From the NCBI GenBank assembly GCA_015501585.1, contig JADNRY010000113.1, forward strand, positions 1-64,000: a stretch of DNA of 64,000 nt. The letters are read 5' to 3'. The notes beneath the pieces were generated by a model. It did no database searches and was not told where the DNA came from. It worked only from the letters and a program-made list of their open reading frames with translations. This document shows positions 1 to 11,429 of the stretch, one piece after another. A program made the position numbers and the translations under genes. How positions within the stretch are numbered: the first letter of the stretch is position 1; each line of letters begins with the position of its first letter. This DNA is from Rhodocollybia butyracea (taxonomy: Eukaryota; Basidiomycota; Agaricomycetes; Agaricales; Omphalotaceae).

Positions 1-2620
1 TAGGAGGCAACTGCTATTGAAGAGGACGTGGAGCATCTCCAACACCGAGTATTTAATCTCGCACTCCTAATCATGGGCAAGGTTGGCGAAAAGCCATCGA
101 GTGAGCTTCAAAGCAGAATTAAGGATCTTCAATTGTATGTCCTCTCAAACTATGAGTCTTATTGGAATATGCTAACGACTATTGACAGTATTCTTGATAG
201 TATCATCACGGATCTACAAACTCAAACAGCAGAACAAATTGTTACTCGTCTTCTTCCGTGATATGAATAAGGACGCTGTCAGTAAATGCGTCAATCGCTT
301 GAATGCGGCCCTTGAGCAATTTGGCGTTATGCCTGTGTCACTCACTGTGGTGTAAGTACTGACCTCTTCGCAGATGTCACTCAGCTACGCACTGAAGAGC
401 TCCTTGGAAAGATCAGGTCAGATCACGCCATCCTGATGGCTCGAATAGAGGAGGAGTTATTCGAACCAATAACCACACAATGCACCATTGATCAAAACAA
501 GATATGCTCTCCTCACCGGATATTTTACGGACGCCAGGCTGTAGTTGATAATATTGCCACCCTGCTCGCCAACGAGCGCACATCCCGGGTCTGCATTACT
601 GGAGTGGGAGGGATGGGAAAGACAAGCGTAGCGCTTGCTGTAATGGAAAGCCCAGCCGTCATGCCATCTTCCCAAAGAAATATCAGTTTTGGGTCCCTTG
701 CATTGAAGCGACCTCACCTGACCTTTTCCGTCGCATTCTTTACACACAGCTTCGGATTACGGCTGACTCGTATGATACCCTCGATTCTCTTATCAACGAA
801 CTCGATGTCTCCACTTTTACTTCTCGATAACTTTGAGACCCATGGTTTTCGGACAATGCCAACCAGAGTGGGATCAACAATATACTTATCCGACTAGCAA
901 AGCTCCCACATGTTGCTCTAATGGTCACAATGACTTCGGCCTTCCCTCCCTCGGATGAAGTCGACTGGAGAAATATTCCACCCCCTTCCTTGGATCGACT
1001 CGCAGCCTGCGAAACCTTCACGAGTTTGTATCCAGGAACGGCTGAAGCACCAAATCTCGATGAGCTGCTGGAGGCTATTGGATGCATACCAATTGCTATT
1101 ACTCTCATGGCGGCGAATGGAAAGCATTCGCAAGCATCCCCAGACGAACTACTGCAGGAGTGGAGAACAGCTGGCACCAATATGGTCTCTCGTGTGGATC
1201 ACACGATCAGCCTGTCAGTGAATCGAGAAATAATCAAATCAAATCCGAAGCATTCACCCTCCTTGCTGTCCTTCCATGCTTCCAGCTGGGACAACTGGTA
1301 ATAACCTGCGTTGGTGGCACCCACCCTGACCTCCCATTCCGCTACTGTTGGAGTTTTGCGCGTGGCTGCACTCCTTGAACAAGGTGATGGCGACTTTGGA
1401 ACTTCACGTATCTTTGTGCGCCCCACCATTCAAGCATATATGTCTCAACAGAATCGTATATCCACTGAGGTGTATGAACAGGTACACAATTCCTGTTATA
1501 AATTTGTTCTCGACCACAAATCTATCCCTGATGATGCTAAGTTCAAAGACGACCTGGCAGCACTGGCGGCGGAAGAGACAAACATTCAGAATATCTTGAT
1601 GCAGGTGGGTGTACAGGGTTTACGTCCAGATGCTCTTAATGCTCTCATCGCCTTTAGCTTCTATCAACTCTGCACAAAGACTAGCACTGTGATAGCCTTG
1701 CATGCTTTGGACATTGCACAAGCCACTGATAACACTCGATGTGTCGCTGAAGCTTGCCTAACCCTGGGGAAAATACTCTTCAGACTCGATCATTATGATG
1801 AGGCCTGTCCACATTTTGAGAATGCCCATCGCCTCTTCAAAACTTTACCTGATGGACCAGATCACTGGCATATGGGTGAATGTCTGATGTGGGTAGCAGA
1901 AACATGGATGTATACGCGCATGAGATTCTCTGATGAAATTCATCTCCTGGTGCTGGAGGCACAAGCAGAGCTCTCTCATGATCCAAGCCAAAAGTATTAT
2001 GTTGCGCGTGGTTTGCTCGGACTTGGGACTTTCTTCACTGGTCAAGAGATCCGTATGAGGCTCTTAAAGTGCTTTATCCTGCAAAATCCATCTTCGAGGA
2101 GCGGGAATGTCAAGCAAGCACCTCCAAATGCCTTCTTTCAATGGCCCGTGTACATGTCGACCTCCAAGATCACCCGCAAGCTCTTAATCTGGCTAGGCTG
2201 GGTCTGGCAAAAGCTGAAACGACCGGCGATGATAGGCTCATCCATGACGCTATGATAGTCTTGATACACTCTCTCATCATCCTATCATATCATGATGAAG
2301 CACTCGACATCGTCGGGAAATGGCTTCCCCATGTCCAGGCTGGGGGGAGCCCACTTACTATCGGTCAGATTTTGGAGCTACTTGGTTATAACTATGTGGC
2401 GAAGGAGAACCCTGAAAATGCTCAATCTGCCTTCGAGAGGGCGCGGGTACAATATTCCATGGAATCTACAAGGTTGGGGAGAAAGAGCAAGCAAAGATGT
2501 TCAGCCAACCTTACTAAACTGAACAAAGGTCAGACTATTACTGTTCTCTCCGATTCAAAAGTATGGCCAAGCACAAATAAATCAGGTAGTGAAGTGCCTC
2601 AAACGCAACGCCGTTACTAG
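1..2620 (+). pseudogene. NLR-like protein: helical N-terminus, NB-ARC, TPR-like C-terminus (frame-disrupted)
   Basis: Encodes a fungal NLR/STAND-type protein, a class associated with non-self recognition and regulated cell death in fungi. Seen: an N-terminal helical stretch (28-430); a linker and P-loop GVGGMGKTS at about 598-627; a Walker B block LLLLDNFET at 817-841; a winged-helix-like segment (920-1440); and TPR-like helical repeats (1500-2500). The coding sense changes frame many times without losing family similarity: near 248, 345, 657, 812, 842, 1250, 1275, 1312 and 2047. Most breaks fit loss of one base in a run of 2-4 identical bases; for example, restoring one C near 840 joins LLLLDNFET to the next conserved block. 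No substitution stop was needed to explain the breaks. The 5' end probably lies beyond the window. Either a recent pseudogene or a functional gene with assembly indels. The NB-ARC assignment is firm; the N-terminal subtype (HeLo/MLKL-like) is a guess. Confidence 0.8.
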
Positions 2621-2997
2621 TTAGTACAGTTCGTTTTTTATATTGATATTCACATGAAATGTAAGCGAAGCGTTTATTTCCCACCTCCAGCAAAATCGTA
2701 CCGCAGGAAATGCCCCAAAAGAGACTGGGGCACCCGCCAGTTGCAGCCAGTTGCCCGCCTATATGCTGGCGATGTCATTTTAACTACGTAACCCATAATC
2801 CATAATCCATACCGGCACGATAGGGCACGATACACCGCCCATACTTTAGCCTAATAGCTGTATATATTTGGTATTGTATTTCGAATATCGTTTCCGCCCT
2901 TTTCCGCCCCATCAGTCCGTTATTGCTTCTTATCACATCGAAGGCTATCGCTCACATCCCCGGCCGCAGTCGTGTCATCTTTCTGTCACACTTTACC
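2621..2997. other. Intergenic spacer and probable epimerase promoter
   Basis: No coding sense seen. Contains short direct repeats (CCATAATCCATAATCCATA near 2789 and GGCACGATAGGGCACGATA near 2813) and a pyrimidine-rich stretch before the ATG at 2998, as is usual upstream of basidiomycete genes. Confidence 0.4.
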
Positions 2998-4098
2998 ATG
3001 TCGCTGAGATACCTAACTGCAAAACTGGCTCAACAAGTGCGACACCAGCCTATCATACGCTGAGATGGACTTATACATGCATGCTTTAGATTGACGACGA
3101 ACTCATAAACGAAGCCGGGGCTTTCAGTATTGATCAGGTATGTGTCCCAGGCTCGACTCGCCTTTGCTGCACATTAACAGTGCAATCCCAAATATCAGCT
3201 CATGGAGCTTGCTGGTCTAGCAATCGCCCAAGCTCTTGCTCGTGTCTATAACAAGGACGAGTACCCTAACGTTCTCGTATGCTGTGGTCCCGGAAATCAA
3301 GGTACGTCTATCTGGATACTTAATCTCCTGTTTCGATTGTTTAATTCATTTCCAAAGGGGGAGATGGTCTAGTAGCTGCCCGTCACTTGGGTTCGTCATC
3401 TGTTATATAGCCATTCACGCACTCTAATCATGCAACTTAGCCATGTTCGGCTACAATCCCGTAATCTTCATGCCAAGGTACATTTCAACGCTTTGAGTTT
3501 TGATGTTTTTGTTGATTTACTGCTCAAGGGATTCAAAGACGTTTACAACTTCGAGGTACGTATGTGTTCAAGTGGTCCAATTGATAGCGTACTATACATT
3601 TTCTTCGCAGAGACTCAAAACTCAATGCGACAACATGAATATCAAAATGATTCCGCCTTCTGATGATACCTCTCTTCTTCAAGATTCACTATCCTCTGCA
3701 GAGGTGATTCTAGATACCATTTCTGGACTCTCCCCAAAACTTATCCAGGCCCCCTTTAACTCTGCCCTGCCTCTCCTGGCCAATTCTGGCCTTCATATCG
3801 TTTCGGTAGACGTTCCTTTTGGCTGGGACGTCGAAGAAGGAAATGTTGAAGGTGTCGGTCTTGAACCTGACGTTCTTGTTAGCTTGATTGCTCCGAAACG
3901 CGGTATGCGTTCGTTCCGTGGTCGCCATTTTGTTGCGGGGCGCTTCATTCCAAAGTAGGTTGCGATTTCAATAAATTCAGTGCCTGTCCTAACCGCGCAT
4001 ACAGGTCTTTGGAAGAGAAATTTGAGCTGAACCTCCCAGAATATCCCGATTCTGATCAAATTGTCGAGTTGGCCATGGAAGAGGAGGCTCATCGTTGA
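2998..4098 (+). CDS. NNR1: NAD(P)H-hydrate epimerase (YjeF_N / NAXE family)
   Basis: The family interconverts the R and S forms of NAD(P)HX, a damaged cofactor, so that the S-specific dehydratase can repair it. Exons read: 2998-3036, 3090-3137, 3199-3301, 3358-3390, 3441-3477, 3529-3555, 3611-3954, 4005-4098; introns are 50-61 nt, GT-AG. Diagnostic blocks are LMELAGLAIAQAL, CCGPGNQGGDGLVAARHL, GRHFVAGRFIPK and a C-terminal LNLPEYPDSDQIV, in family order and at normal length (about 240 aa). Oddities: the frame across the intron at 3478 does not close unless one A is restored in the AAG run at its donor. The usual DIPSGWDV motif reads DVPFGWDV, and the substrate-loop region after ILDT is divergent (GLSPKL). 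So either a decaying copy or an active gene with a sequencing slip. The family call is very secure. Confidence 0.88.
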
Positions 4099-5737
4099 CT
4101 ACGATGGTCTATGTTAGTTCAAAAATCGTTTGTGATTTATCGGAGGATGTATAACGCAGAATTTAAAATATATCTCGACGCGACCATCTATTGCAACAGC
4201 TCTCGGAAATATTTCAAAGAGCACAAGAAGATCTCATTATGCCGTCAATGCAAAGACCTCTCAGGGCTCAGGACACTCGTTAAGATATCCGACGGGCCTA
4301 CCAGCTTGTGCTCTAATTGCGTCTGAAAAGTACGTTACCCATGACCCCAACGCAATAATCACAATCACGCCTTACAGCACCACTGTTGAACTTGAAAGTG
4401 CCCGAGCCAATGCGTGTTTCAAGAAACCAGAGTTTACAAAATGCCTTGACGATGTCCGAGCTGCAAGCAATCCTAGTATCTCATATTGATCTCAGCCTTC
4501 CGATGACGCAAGGTGTGTAAACGTATGCACTTTCGAGATTTCTAGGTAAGACTGAAATGCTGGCGGCACCTTCGAGTTGACGATCTGCCGTCCATGTTTA
4601 TCGTAGTCCACCCGATTGTGCAACATGGCGACCCCAGCTGAGTTCTGGACGGACGCGGTACACAGGAGGACTTAAGCCTCAGTATCACCAGAGCCAAGCA
4701 AATCTGTGTTAACGAGATCGTCAGATGTACACCCAACCGATATAGGGAGACGCGATTACGATAGCACAGCAATAAGGTCACCTACACAGAGTGACCAAGC
4801 GTAACAGAGAAATTGAGTGTGTGAGGGCACTGAAAGTAAAAGGTCGAGCTACTAGCCGCACTAACAAGCGACGAGGTGGAAGAGGGAGGCGGCAGGGAGT
4901 GGAGATACCTCAGGGCCAACTCCAGCTGCCGATACCGAACAGGAGAGAGAATACAAACGAGAATACAAAAGAGTGCACTTCCAGCACCCAAACCGTACCA
5001 CTGTATGGTAGTGTATACGTATGTGTAGATAGAAAATAGACTCGAGCCACAAGAAACAAGGAAAGGGAAGTGGCAACGAGCTAAGAGCACACTTTTTGCA
5101 CCCAAGCCGTGCCACTGGAGAAGTGTTGCCATAGACGGAGTCCATCGATATGTTGAGCCAACCGCTCCCAGATGCAATGCGCAGCAGAATCATATTGTTC
5201 ATTGTAGGAGACCATAGGTATGATATTTATTCTTCAATGCAGTATCAGCGAAAGATAAGTTCATTACACGCACCGTCGCACTCCCATGTAAGAATCCTCT
5301 CCGAGTCTGAATCGAGGTTGAATCTGGCTATGGGAGGCAAAGAATCTTCTAGGGCGCGAAAAGAAACCTAAATGCGCCAATAGAAGTCGTGTCGAGGAAT
5401 CCTTATCAATGGTCAACTGAGGCCAAGGTTGGGCCAGGCTGCCTATCTGCCCTATTATCTGGCGGTATTATCTTGGTGAAATGGTACCGGGATCCGCATG
5501 ATGCCTTATAACAGGTCCAGCAGATTAGGGTTCAATGAAGTCGACAATGAAAATGTTAGCGCTGGTCCTCGTTTCGGCATTGTTGTACCGTGACTCCAGC
5601 GCTTCACGGTCGTGGATTGGTTCCACGATAGTATCAAGATAGTATGCATCCAAGTCCTTAAGGCCTCAGTACTCAATATTAATCCTCACACTAACTTATC
5701 ATAGAACTTCGCTCAACAATGCGTCTACAACTTCATC
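4099..5737. other. Long intergenic region without a supported gene
   Basis: Open frames here are short and show no family resemblance. Around 4970-5125 the phrase CC(A/G)TACCACTG / GCCGTGCCACTGG and its surroundings occur twice in slightly different form, suggesting a small degenerate duplication. The last 200 bases precede the start of the next gene at 5738 and may hold its promoter. Confidence 0.4.
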
Positions 5738-7823
5738 ATGGATCCTCCCAGTCAGTCCTATTGTTTTTTCCTTCATCCACTCCACACCGAAATATTGACC
5801 TCTCGAAGCTTTTCCATTCACGGAAGATGAACTGAAGAAACCTGGTCTTTTAGTTGAAGGTGAGTCCCTTGGGCTTTTTGCACGTCCACAGCGTGTCTTC
5901 CAGTCCCGTTAGTAGCACTTATCAACTAACCATCTCTTTATAGGGGTATCCGCATCCACCACAGAAGTTCTGAACACTATGAGAGAGCACCCGGACCTGC
6001 TAAGGAAGTCCTTCAATTTATTTCCGCGTCTATACCACACTTACCACCTTCTGTCCAGAACTCTCCCTCTTCACTCTCGAATGTATTGACCAGGACCTGC
6101 GTAGCAACCCCAGCTCGTCTCGCGCGTACAGGATCCCAAAAGACGTGACGATGGCGCCCAATCTCTCCGTGCACGGCCCTAACGAGTATGAGAGAACGTC
6201 ATATTATAATGATATCACTGGAGACGATGAACACCCAGACCTCGTCTACCGTTCGGACTACCTCACTACGCCCTTCCCCAAACCCACCGGCGGATTCGCC
6301 CATCTCCCTGTTAAGTCGCTCCGCGGTGTCTTCGACACTCCGCTCAATGGTGTCTGGGATACTGTCGGTCCCCAGATTCGTGACCTGATCAAGGCTCGCA
6401 AGATCGACTGGTCGTCCATCGACCCTGCCCGCTTCTTCACCCACCCACCACCAGAGGATACGAAAGGGAGTCTTGGTCCCGTCGTCGTATGGATTGGGGT
6501 CGCTCCTGGATCTACCTCCGCCGATACTGCCCACGAGGTCTCTCAAGAGATCCTTACTCTTCTACAAAAGAACGGAGTCGATGGTGCTGTTGTAGAATGG
6601 CGTGAGGCGGTCCCGCGGAGGCTCGCAGGGCCTCCCCTTATGCGCCATGTTGACAGCAGTAATTCCACCCATTATGTGCGTCGTTTCCTCACGCCTCTTC
6701 TCGGTGTCCCCCTTGCGAGCGAAGAACTGGAAGAGGAAGATTCGCAGGGCACTCTTACACTCTGGTTCCATGAGAACAAAGACAACGATGGCAACCCCAG
6801 CGACAAGGTGTACGGAGTTAGCAGCTGCCATGTCCTGCGCAGGAACACCACCATCGACTATGAGCACAGATATGGTACACCCATGAGCCGCGTTCGGGTG
6901 TGTGGAATGCATCGATTCCAGCGCGGCCTTGATGAGATCATATCGGCCATTTCTGGTCATGCCATTCTCGCTGATCTTTGTGTCCGAGAACTTGTCAAAC
7001 TGCAGGCGAAGGAGAGGCAGGATGCAAGAGCGATCCAGGCAAAGCAACGTCAATTGGATGATGAGACTGAAGCTATCTCTGATCTGGAGGTTCTTCATGA
7101 AGATGTCACGAAAGACTGGTCCAACCTCAAGCTCCACCGCAACATTGGGCACATTCAATATGCTGAAGCCATCTCGGTTGATGTCGAAGGTGGTACACTA
7201 TATACCTCGGACTGGGCTGCATTCTTAGCTGCTGACGCAAAGTTCAGGGATGAGTTCGAGGGCAACGTCGTTGATCTCGGTGTGTTTTGACTTTTCTTAT
7301 TTACCTTGTCTAACACAAACAACATTATTTAGGATTCAAGTGCAAGCCTGACGACCTTATGCGCATGCTCTATCCCGGTGGTGTTCCGACCACGTTCAAG
7401 TATCCCACCTTGGGAAGCTCCAGATCGAGGGCTGCGCCACGAAGGAGGACCTCTCTCACCCTGCAGGGCTCGACAGCGAAGGCCAGCGCTGCTTTATGGT
7501 CGGAAAAGACGGTTATACTACGGACCTCACCGTTGGACGCTATGCTGGCCTAGTCTCATTCACTCGGAACGAAGTCGGCATTGAGTCTGTCGAGCTCGGT
7601 ATTTATAACTCGGGCCTCAAGACAGCTGTCTTCTCCGCTAAAGGAGACTCGGGCTCCTCGTCTGGCACATAATAAACGGTAAAGCTCTTGTTGGCCAACT
7701 TCACTCTGGAAAGAACATGGGCGGCTCGACCAGCAATCATGTTAGTTATTGCACCCCTGGGTGGTACCTCCTAAGAAGAGGTTCAAGTATGCGGAGTTCT
7801 ATCGCACCACGTGGTCGGCTTGA
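5738..7823 (+). pseudogene. Conserved basidiomycete protein with trypsin-like (PA-clan-like) signature, frame-disrupted
   Basis: Belongs to a protein family I recognise only as widespread and uncharacterised in Agaricomycetes. Start: ATG at 5738; exon 1 5738-5750, exon 2 5809-5859, exon 3 5944-7279, exon 4 from 7333; stop 7821-7823. The joined N-terminus reads MDPPTFPFTEDELKK and frames close across the first two introns. A His in VSSCHVL (codon at 6829), an Asp in YTSDWAAF (7210) and a Ser in GDSGS (7649) occur in the order His-Asp-Ser with spacing of about 130 residues, as in trypsin-fold peptidases. A helical stretch (6985-7140) lies between His and Asp. Frame slips: near 6062, 7412, 7655 and 7772. 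The one at 7655 falls just after the catalytic-type Ser; most fit loss of one base in a short run. The peptidase function is inference. Confidence 0.72.
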
Positions 7824-8128
7824 GAACAACGTTTCATCTACCTCGCTGCTTTCTTACACACGTCCAAGCCAGTATTGTCTTCTGCAACCTCTTCGCCTCC
7901 ATGCCCCTTCTCTTCAGTACATGTTCCTGTTTGTGGACTGCAAATCATCACCCATATCACCTCCCTGATTACGTTTCTTCCTCATCCAATCTCCTTGCTT
8001 ATAAAATAGTTGTTACCGTGGCTGTACCAATGTACACTGTATTTGCCTCAGTGTAAATTATCACAACTATGTCGTGCACCACTCCAAAAATGACAATCTT
8101 AGTCTTGATCCTCGTCTTCAGCAGCGAC
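7824..8128. other. Intergenic, no gene seen
   Basis: Pyrimidine-rich sequence downstream of the protease-like gene. No splice-joined coding sense or repeat was found. Confidence 0.35.
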
Positions 8129-8518
8129 TTAACCTTTCGCTAACCGTGGACTTTCCATCTGAGTGACTTGTCCAGTTGCGGTATCCCATCTCGTAATAAG
8201 GCCCACCCCAAATGTCACCATCCTTCTGCCAACCAGTTTCAGCAGCTGGGCCTGTTCAGCAGTAAGCACCTTGCCATTTTCACATAGCTTGTGTGCCGCC
8301 TGCAAAGTCGGTACACCACGATTCAACGTTGGTGAAAGTCCAAGTTTCCGGCATGTGCAAAATTGTGCAGAGTCGGCAAGCCAATCGATAACTGCTTGTA
8401 GCTCTGTATCGGTGAATAACAGGCCTAATTGGCCTTCTATTTGCTGCGACGAGAAATCAATAAAGCTGTGTCTGCAGGCGCACCTGGGCAAGACTATGTA
8501 TTCCCAGGGCCCAGGCAA
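8129..8518 (-). CDS. Small unrecognised ORF (129 codons)
   Basis: An uninterrupted reading frame of 129 codons with no family I recognise. It has several Cys (CACRHSF, CTCRKLG) and a Leu/Gln-rich helical middle (TAEQAQLLKLVG). Composition is plausible for protein, and no repeat overlaps it. There is no supporting neighbour or intron. It may be a chance ORF or the last exon of a decayed gene. Confidence 0.25.
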   Translation of the reverse strand: MPGPWEYIVLPRCACRHSFIDFSSQQIEGQLGLLFTDTELQAVIDWLADSAQFCTCRKLGLSPTLNRGVPTLQAAHKLCENGKVLTAEQAQLLKLVGRRMVTFGVGLITRWDTATGQVTQMESPRLAKG

Positions 8519-8937
8519 TGTTCATCTTCTGGGCTCGTGCCCAGAGCTTTTGCCAGCAGTGCATCTCTACTGAAAAATATTCGAGTAGAGCTTTGGTTGA
8601 TTAGGATGGTGGATTTAAAAAAATCGGTGTACTCTTTCCAAAGATTTCAGGTCATGACCTCGAGCAAGCTTAACACTGAAGAGCGATTGGGACTTTGGTC
8701 CCATCCAGTGGTCCCACTATCTCTCGTATGTATAATTATATATCATCGTGTTCTTTGACCAAAGACAGATTACCGGAGTCTGCATAAACTTGGCATAAAC
8801 TGTGTCGGAAAATACTAGATAACCATCCGTGGAGTACTGGAAGTTCCTGGCTGACGCTGTAGGGGATGAACTGAGTAGTACTGGTGATTCAGTGTTCAGA
8901 ATTTCTGCAAAAATTTCGGTAGAGGGGATGATAGACA
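8519..8937. other. Spacer before the first hAT-type element
   Basis: No coding sense, splice pattern or repeat recognised. Confidence 0.3.
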
Positions 8938-9469
8938 ACGGGTGAGCAAACAAAAATGCCCTGACATGACCTTGGGAGGGGGGTGGGGGGTCAAAAGTTG
9001 GCTTATGGCCAAAAAGTTTAACCCTACATAGTGGTGTTCTCTAGTGTTTAAATGGTCTGTGGCTGCTTTATACACCCTTCCGACGCAAATTCAGCTATAA
9101 ACCATCAAAAATACCACTATCATGGGCCAAACACTAGGTTTTGGCACTCTCAGTAGGACCCCTGATAATAGGAGGGCAGTCCAGATCCAAATTTGCCCAA
9201 ATTTGGATCAATTTTGACCTGATCTTACATCTAGGTTCAGGCAAAAATGGCCCCCTTTGGCCGAAACTCTCAGCCGATTTTCGGGCAATTTTTAGGTAGT
9301 TAAAAGGTGGCCGCGTGACCGACTAGCGGTATCAAAATGCACGAAACGGTTTTTTTAGTATTCACGGATACTTGTAGAGTTCATACGGAACCATGCAAAA
9401 TGCGTGCCACGGGGAAAACATGCTCCACCTCCTCTTGCAGTGGCCAACAGTGATTCTCACATTGACAAG

Positions 9470-9749
9470 GGCATCAGGAAAAGTACATAATGCCCAGGCA
9501 AACCTAGAATATCCTGAGGCAACCCAGGAGTTATCCAAATTCCTAGGCTGCCTCAGTGTCTCTCAAAGGCTCTGGTTGACCCCAGTCACCAGGGAAACCC
9601 CAGTTTGAGGCCATATCCTGGGTTTCCTCAGTCATCTTTGGGTTGTCCTCAGGTTGCCCTGGGTTGCCCTGGCTGTCCCTGAGTCTCCCTGAGGTTGGGT
9701 TGTCCTCAGGCTGACCTGGGCTGCCCTGGCTATCCCTTTTCCTGATGGG
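9470..9749. repeat. Fold-back unit, CATCAGGAAAAG ends, CCTGGG/CCTCAGG-rich
   Basis: Starts GCATCAGGAAAAG and ends CTTTTCCTGATGGG. Inside, the two halves are imperfect inverted copies rich in CCCAGG/CCTGGG and CCTGAGG/CCTCAGG. This would form a long hairpin. No clear target duplication was found, so it may be a MITE or a locally arisen palindrome. Confidence 0.5.
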
Positions 9750-9864
9750 ATGAAGATATGGGGTTTTAAATTGTTTTAGTTTACTACCTATTGTATTATA
9801 AAGTCCTTAGAACACTTGAAAACAGGTTCTGTAGCTAGTAATGGCAAAAATCGGGACTTGAGCA

Positions 9865-10177
9865 TAAGGATGGACACGAGTCCGGGTCCCGGACAACCCG
9901 GATCCGCCGCGCGGGTACTGGCGGAAAATAATCGCGACCCGTGACTGACCGGGACCCGTGGGAAACGGGTACCTGGATCCGCCGGATCCGGGTCATGCAG
10001 GTCAATCAGCAGGTATTTGTACTAAAATGGTACTTTATCAGGTCTGGAAGTACCCAAAGGATGACCTGTGACTGACCCGGACCCGTGGGAATGGGTACCT
10101 GGATCCAGCGGATCCGGGTCAGACAGGTATTCCCACGTGTCAAATCCACGGGTCACCTGGACTCATGTCCATCCTTA
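9865..10177. mobile_element. hAT MITE (family H2), 313 bp, perfect 8-bp duplication
   Basis: Begins TAAGGATGGACACGAGTCC and ends GGACTCATGTCCATCCTTA, inverted with one mismatch. It is flanked on both sides by CTTGAGCA, a perfect 8-bp target duplication diagnostic of hAT transposition. The interior is GC-rich with repeated GGATCCG and GACCCGTGGGAA motifs and has no ORF. It sits inside the H1 element, so it is younger than that insertion. Confidence 0.9.
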
Positions 10178-10596
10178 CTTGAGCAAACCTAGACTCAAAT
10201 TTTGGGCAATTTTGGGCACTTTTGGGTCAGAACAGTTCAGGCAAAAATGGTGTCCCCGGAGGGGTCAACAATCTGGGTGCCCCTGCCATAATCAGGATTC
10301 CTCTCTCAGTGCTCTAGAATATCACCCAAACACTTTCCATACTGCAGCCATTCATACTGATTGAGGCATAATGCTGCTCTGATCTATTAAGGGATGAGCA
10401 AAACACTATTAATAAATGAGCCTACGTCTGGGTTGACCAATACTATGTGCCGGAGATGCCAGCGCTGAGGGGTGGGAAAAAATTTCTATATAAGGGGCAG
10501 AGGAAGGGGGGGGGAATCAAAAAAATTCTTATGGCCCAAAAACAAGGTCATGTCTGGCCATAGTGGTTTGCTCACCCCCTGATAAACAATATTAAT

Positions 10597-10897
10597 TAAA
10601 GATGGACGCGAGTCCTGGTTAAACTCCGGTACCGCCGGGTTTAACCCGTGGGAATATCTGCGCACCTGCGACCGGCCGGTCCCCACGGGTGTGCACCCAG
10701 TCACAGGTTAACCGTTTTATGCAGGTAAACAGCAGTTTACCTGCATATATCACAGGTACCGGCTGGTTTACCTGCATAAAACTGGGACTGGCCAGTTCCC
10801 ATGGGTGTGCACCCGGTCACAGGTCACACATTTTTTGCACCGGTTACCGGGGCTGCAGGTCACCAGTTACCGGAACTGGGACTCGTGTCCATCCTTA
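10597..10897. mobile_element. hAT MITE (family H2), 301 bp, perfect 8-bp duplication
   Basis: Begins TAAAGATGGACGCGAGTCC and ends GGACTCGTGTCCATCCTTA. It is flanked by ATATTAAT on both sides, a perfect 8-bp duplication. The interior has inverted GC-rich motifs related to those of the copy at 9865 and no coding sense. It lies 16 bp beyond the end of the H1 element. Confidence 0.9.
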
Positions 10898-11315
10898 ATA
10901 TTAATCATGTAAAGGTCCAGCATCTTGGTTTCTCCCTCGACAATGTGTGCAATTGTCTTTGCATTGAGCCAAAAGACTTTGCCATCTTTAGCAAGCTATT
11001 GTCAAGAAGTGAACCATTTATATAGTCTGGGAAGCATATCAAGTCAGACTTGATATTGTGGCCTTTTGGTCCAGTTGGAGCGCATGGCTGTCTTTCCAGA
11101 GTCATGTGACTTTACAGCTATACGACACATCAGATTGATATAAATAGACAAAGGAACAAGGTAGTCACCTCAGAACTGTGGATTCCAATGGACCAGTGAA
11201 TATCCTTTTCTGGTTCCTACAACATCAGCAAACCACATATTTAGTCAAAAAATTTCACATCAACTTCCCACGCCACTGAATTTTCCCAGCGCTTTCCAGC
11301 ATGGTCCAGCGGCGC
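10898..11315. other. Repeat-adjacent spacer
   Basis: No gene. From about 11,270 the motif CCACTGA-TTTTCCCAGCGCTT begins; it recurs at 11,365, so the region around 11,270-11,430 contains a degenerate direct duplication. Confidence 0.35.
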
Positions 11316-11359
11316 ACCGCGTTGGACAGCCTTGCCCAACAATGCCTGATTTTAGTATA
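11316..11359 (+). repeat. 44-bp direct repeat, left copy
   Basis: The block starting ACCGCGTTGGACAGCCTTG and ending TTTTAGTATA recurs at 13,271-13,314 with few differences. The two copies bracket the dispersed repeat between them. They are too short for LTRs and lack TG...CA ends. Confidence 0.55.
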
Positions 11360-11429
11360 TGCCACTGATTTTTCCCAGCGCTTCTAGTGCTGGCCAGTGC
11401 TTTCCAGCGCGGTCCAGCAGAACACCGCT

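Larger units (their letters stand above)
8938..10580. mobile_element. Non-autonomous hAT-like element, large copy (family H1)
   Basis: The ends are inverted repeats: GGGTGAGCAAAC at the left and GTTTGCTCACCC at the right, followed inward on both sides by GACATGACCTT and its complement. It is flanked by near-identical 8-mers GATAGACA (8930-8937) and GATAAACA (10581-10588), matching the 8-bp target duplication of hAT elements. Both termini are homologous to the 509-bp element at 45,346-45,854 (shared GTTGGCTTATGG and AAACAAGGTCATGTCTGGCC). No transposase is present. Two further inverted-repeat units are nested inside (9470-9749 and 9865-10177). Confidence 0.75.

Noticed and set aside
4782..5202. 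Overlapping minus-strand ORFs of 131 and 113 codons
   Set aside because: Low-complexity composition, two frames open at once over a locally duplicated segment, no family features.
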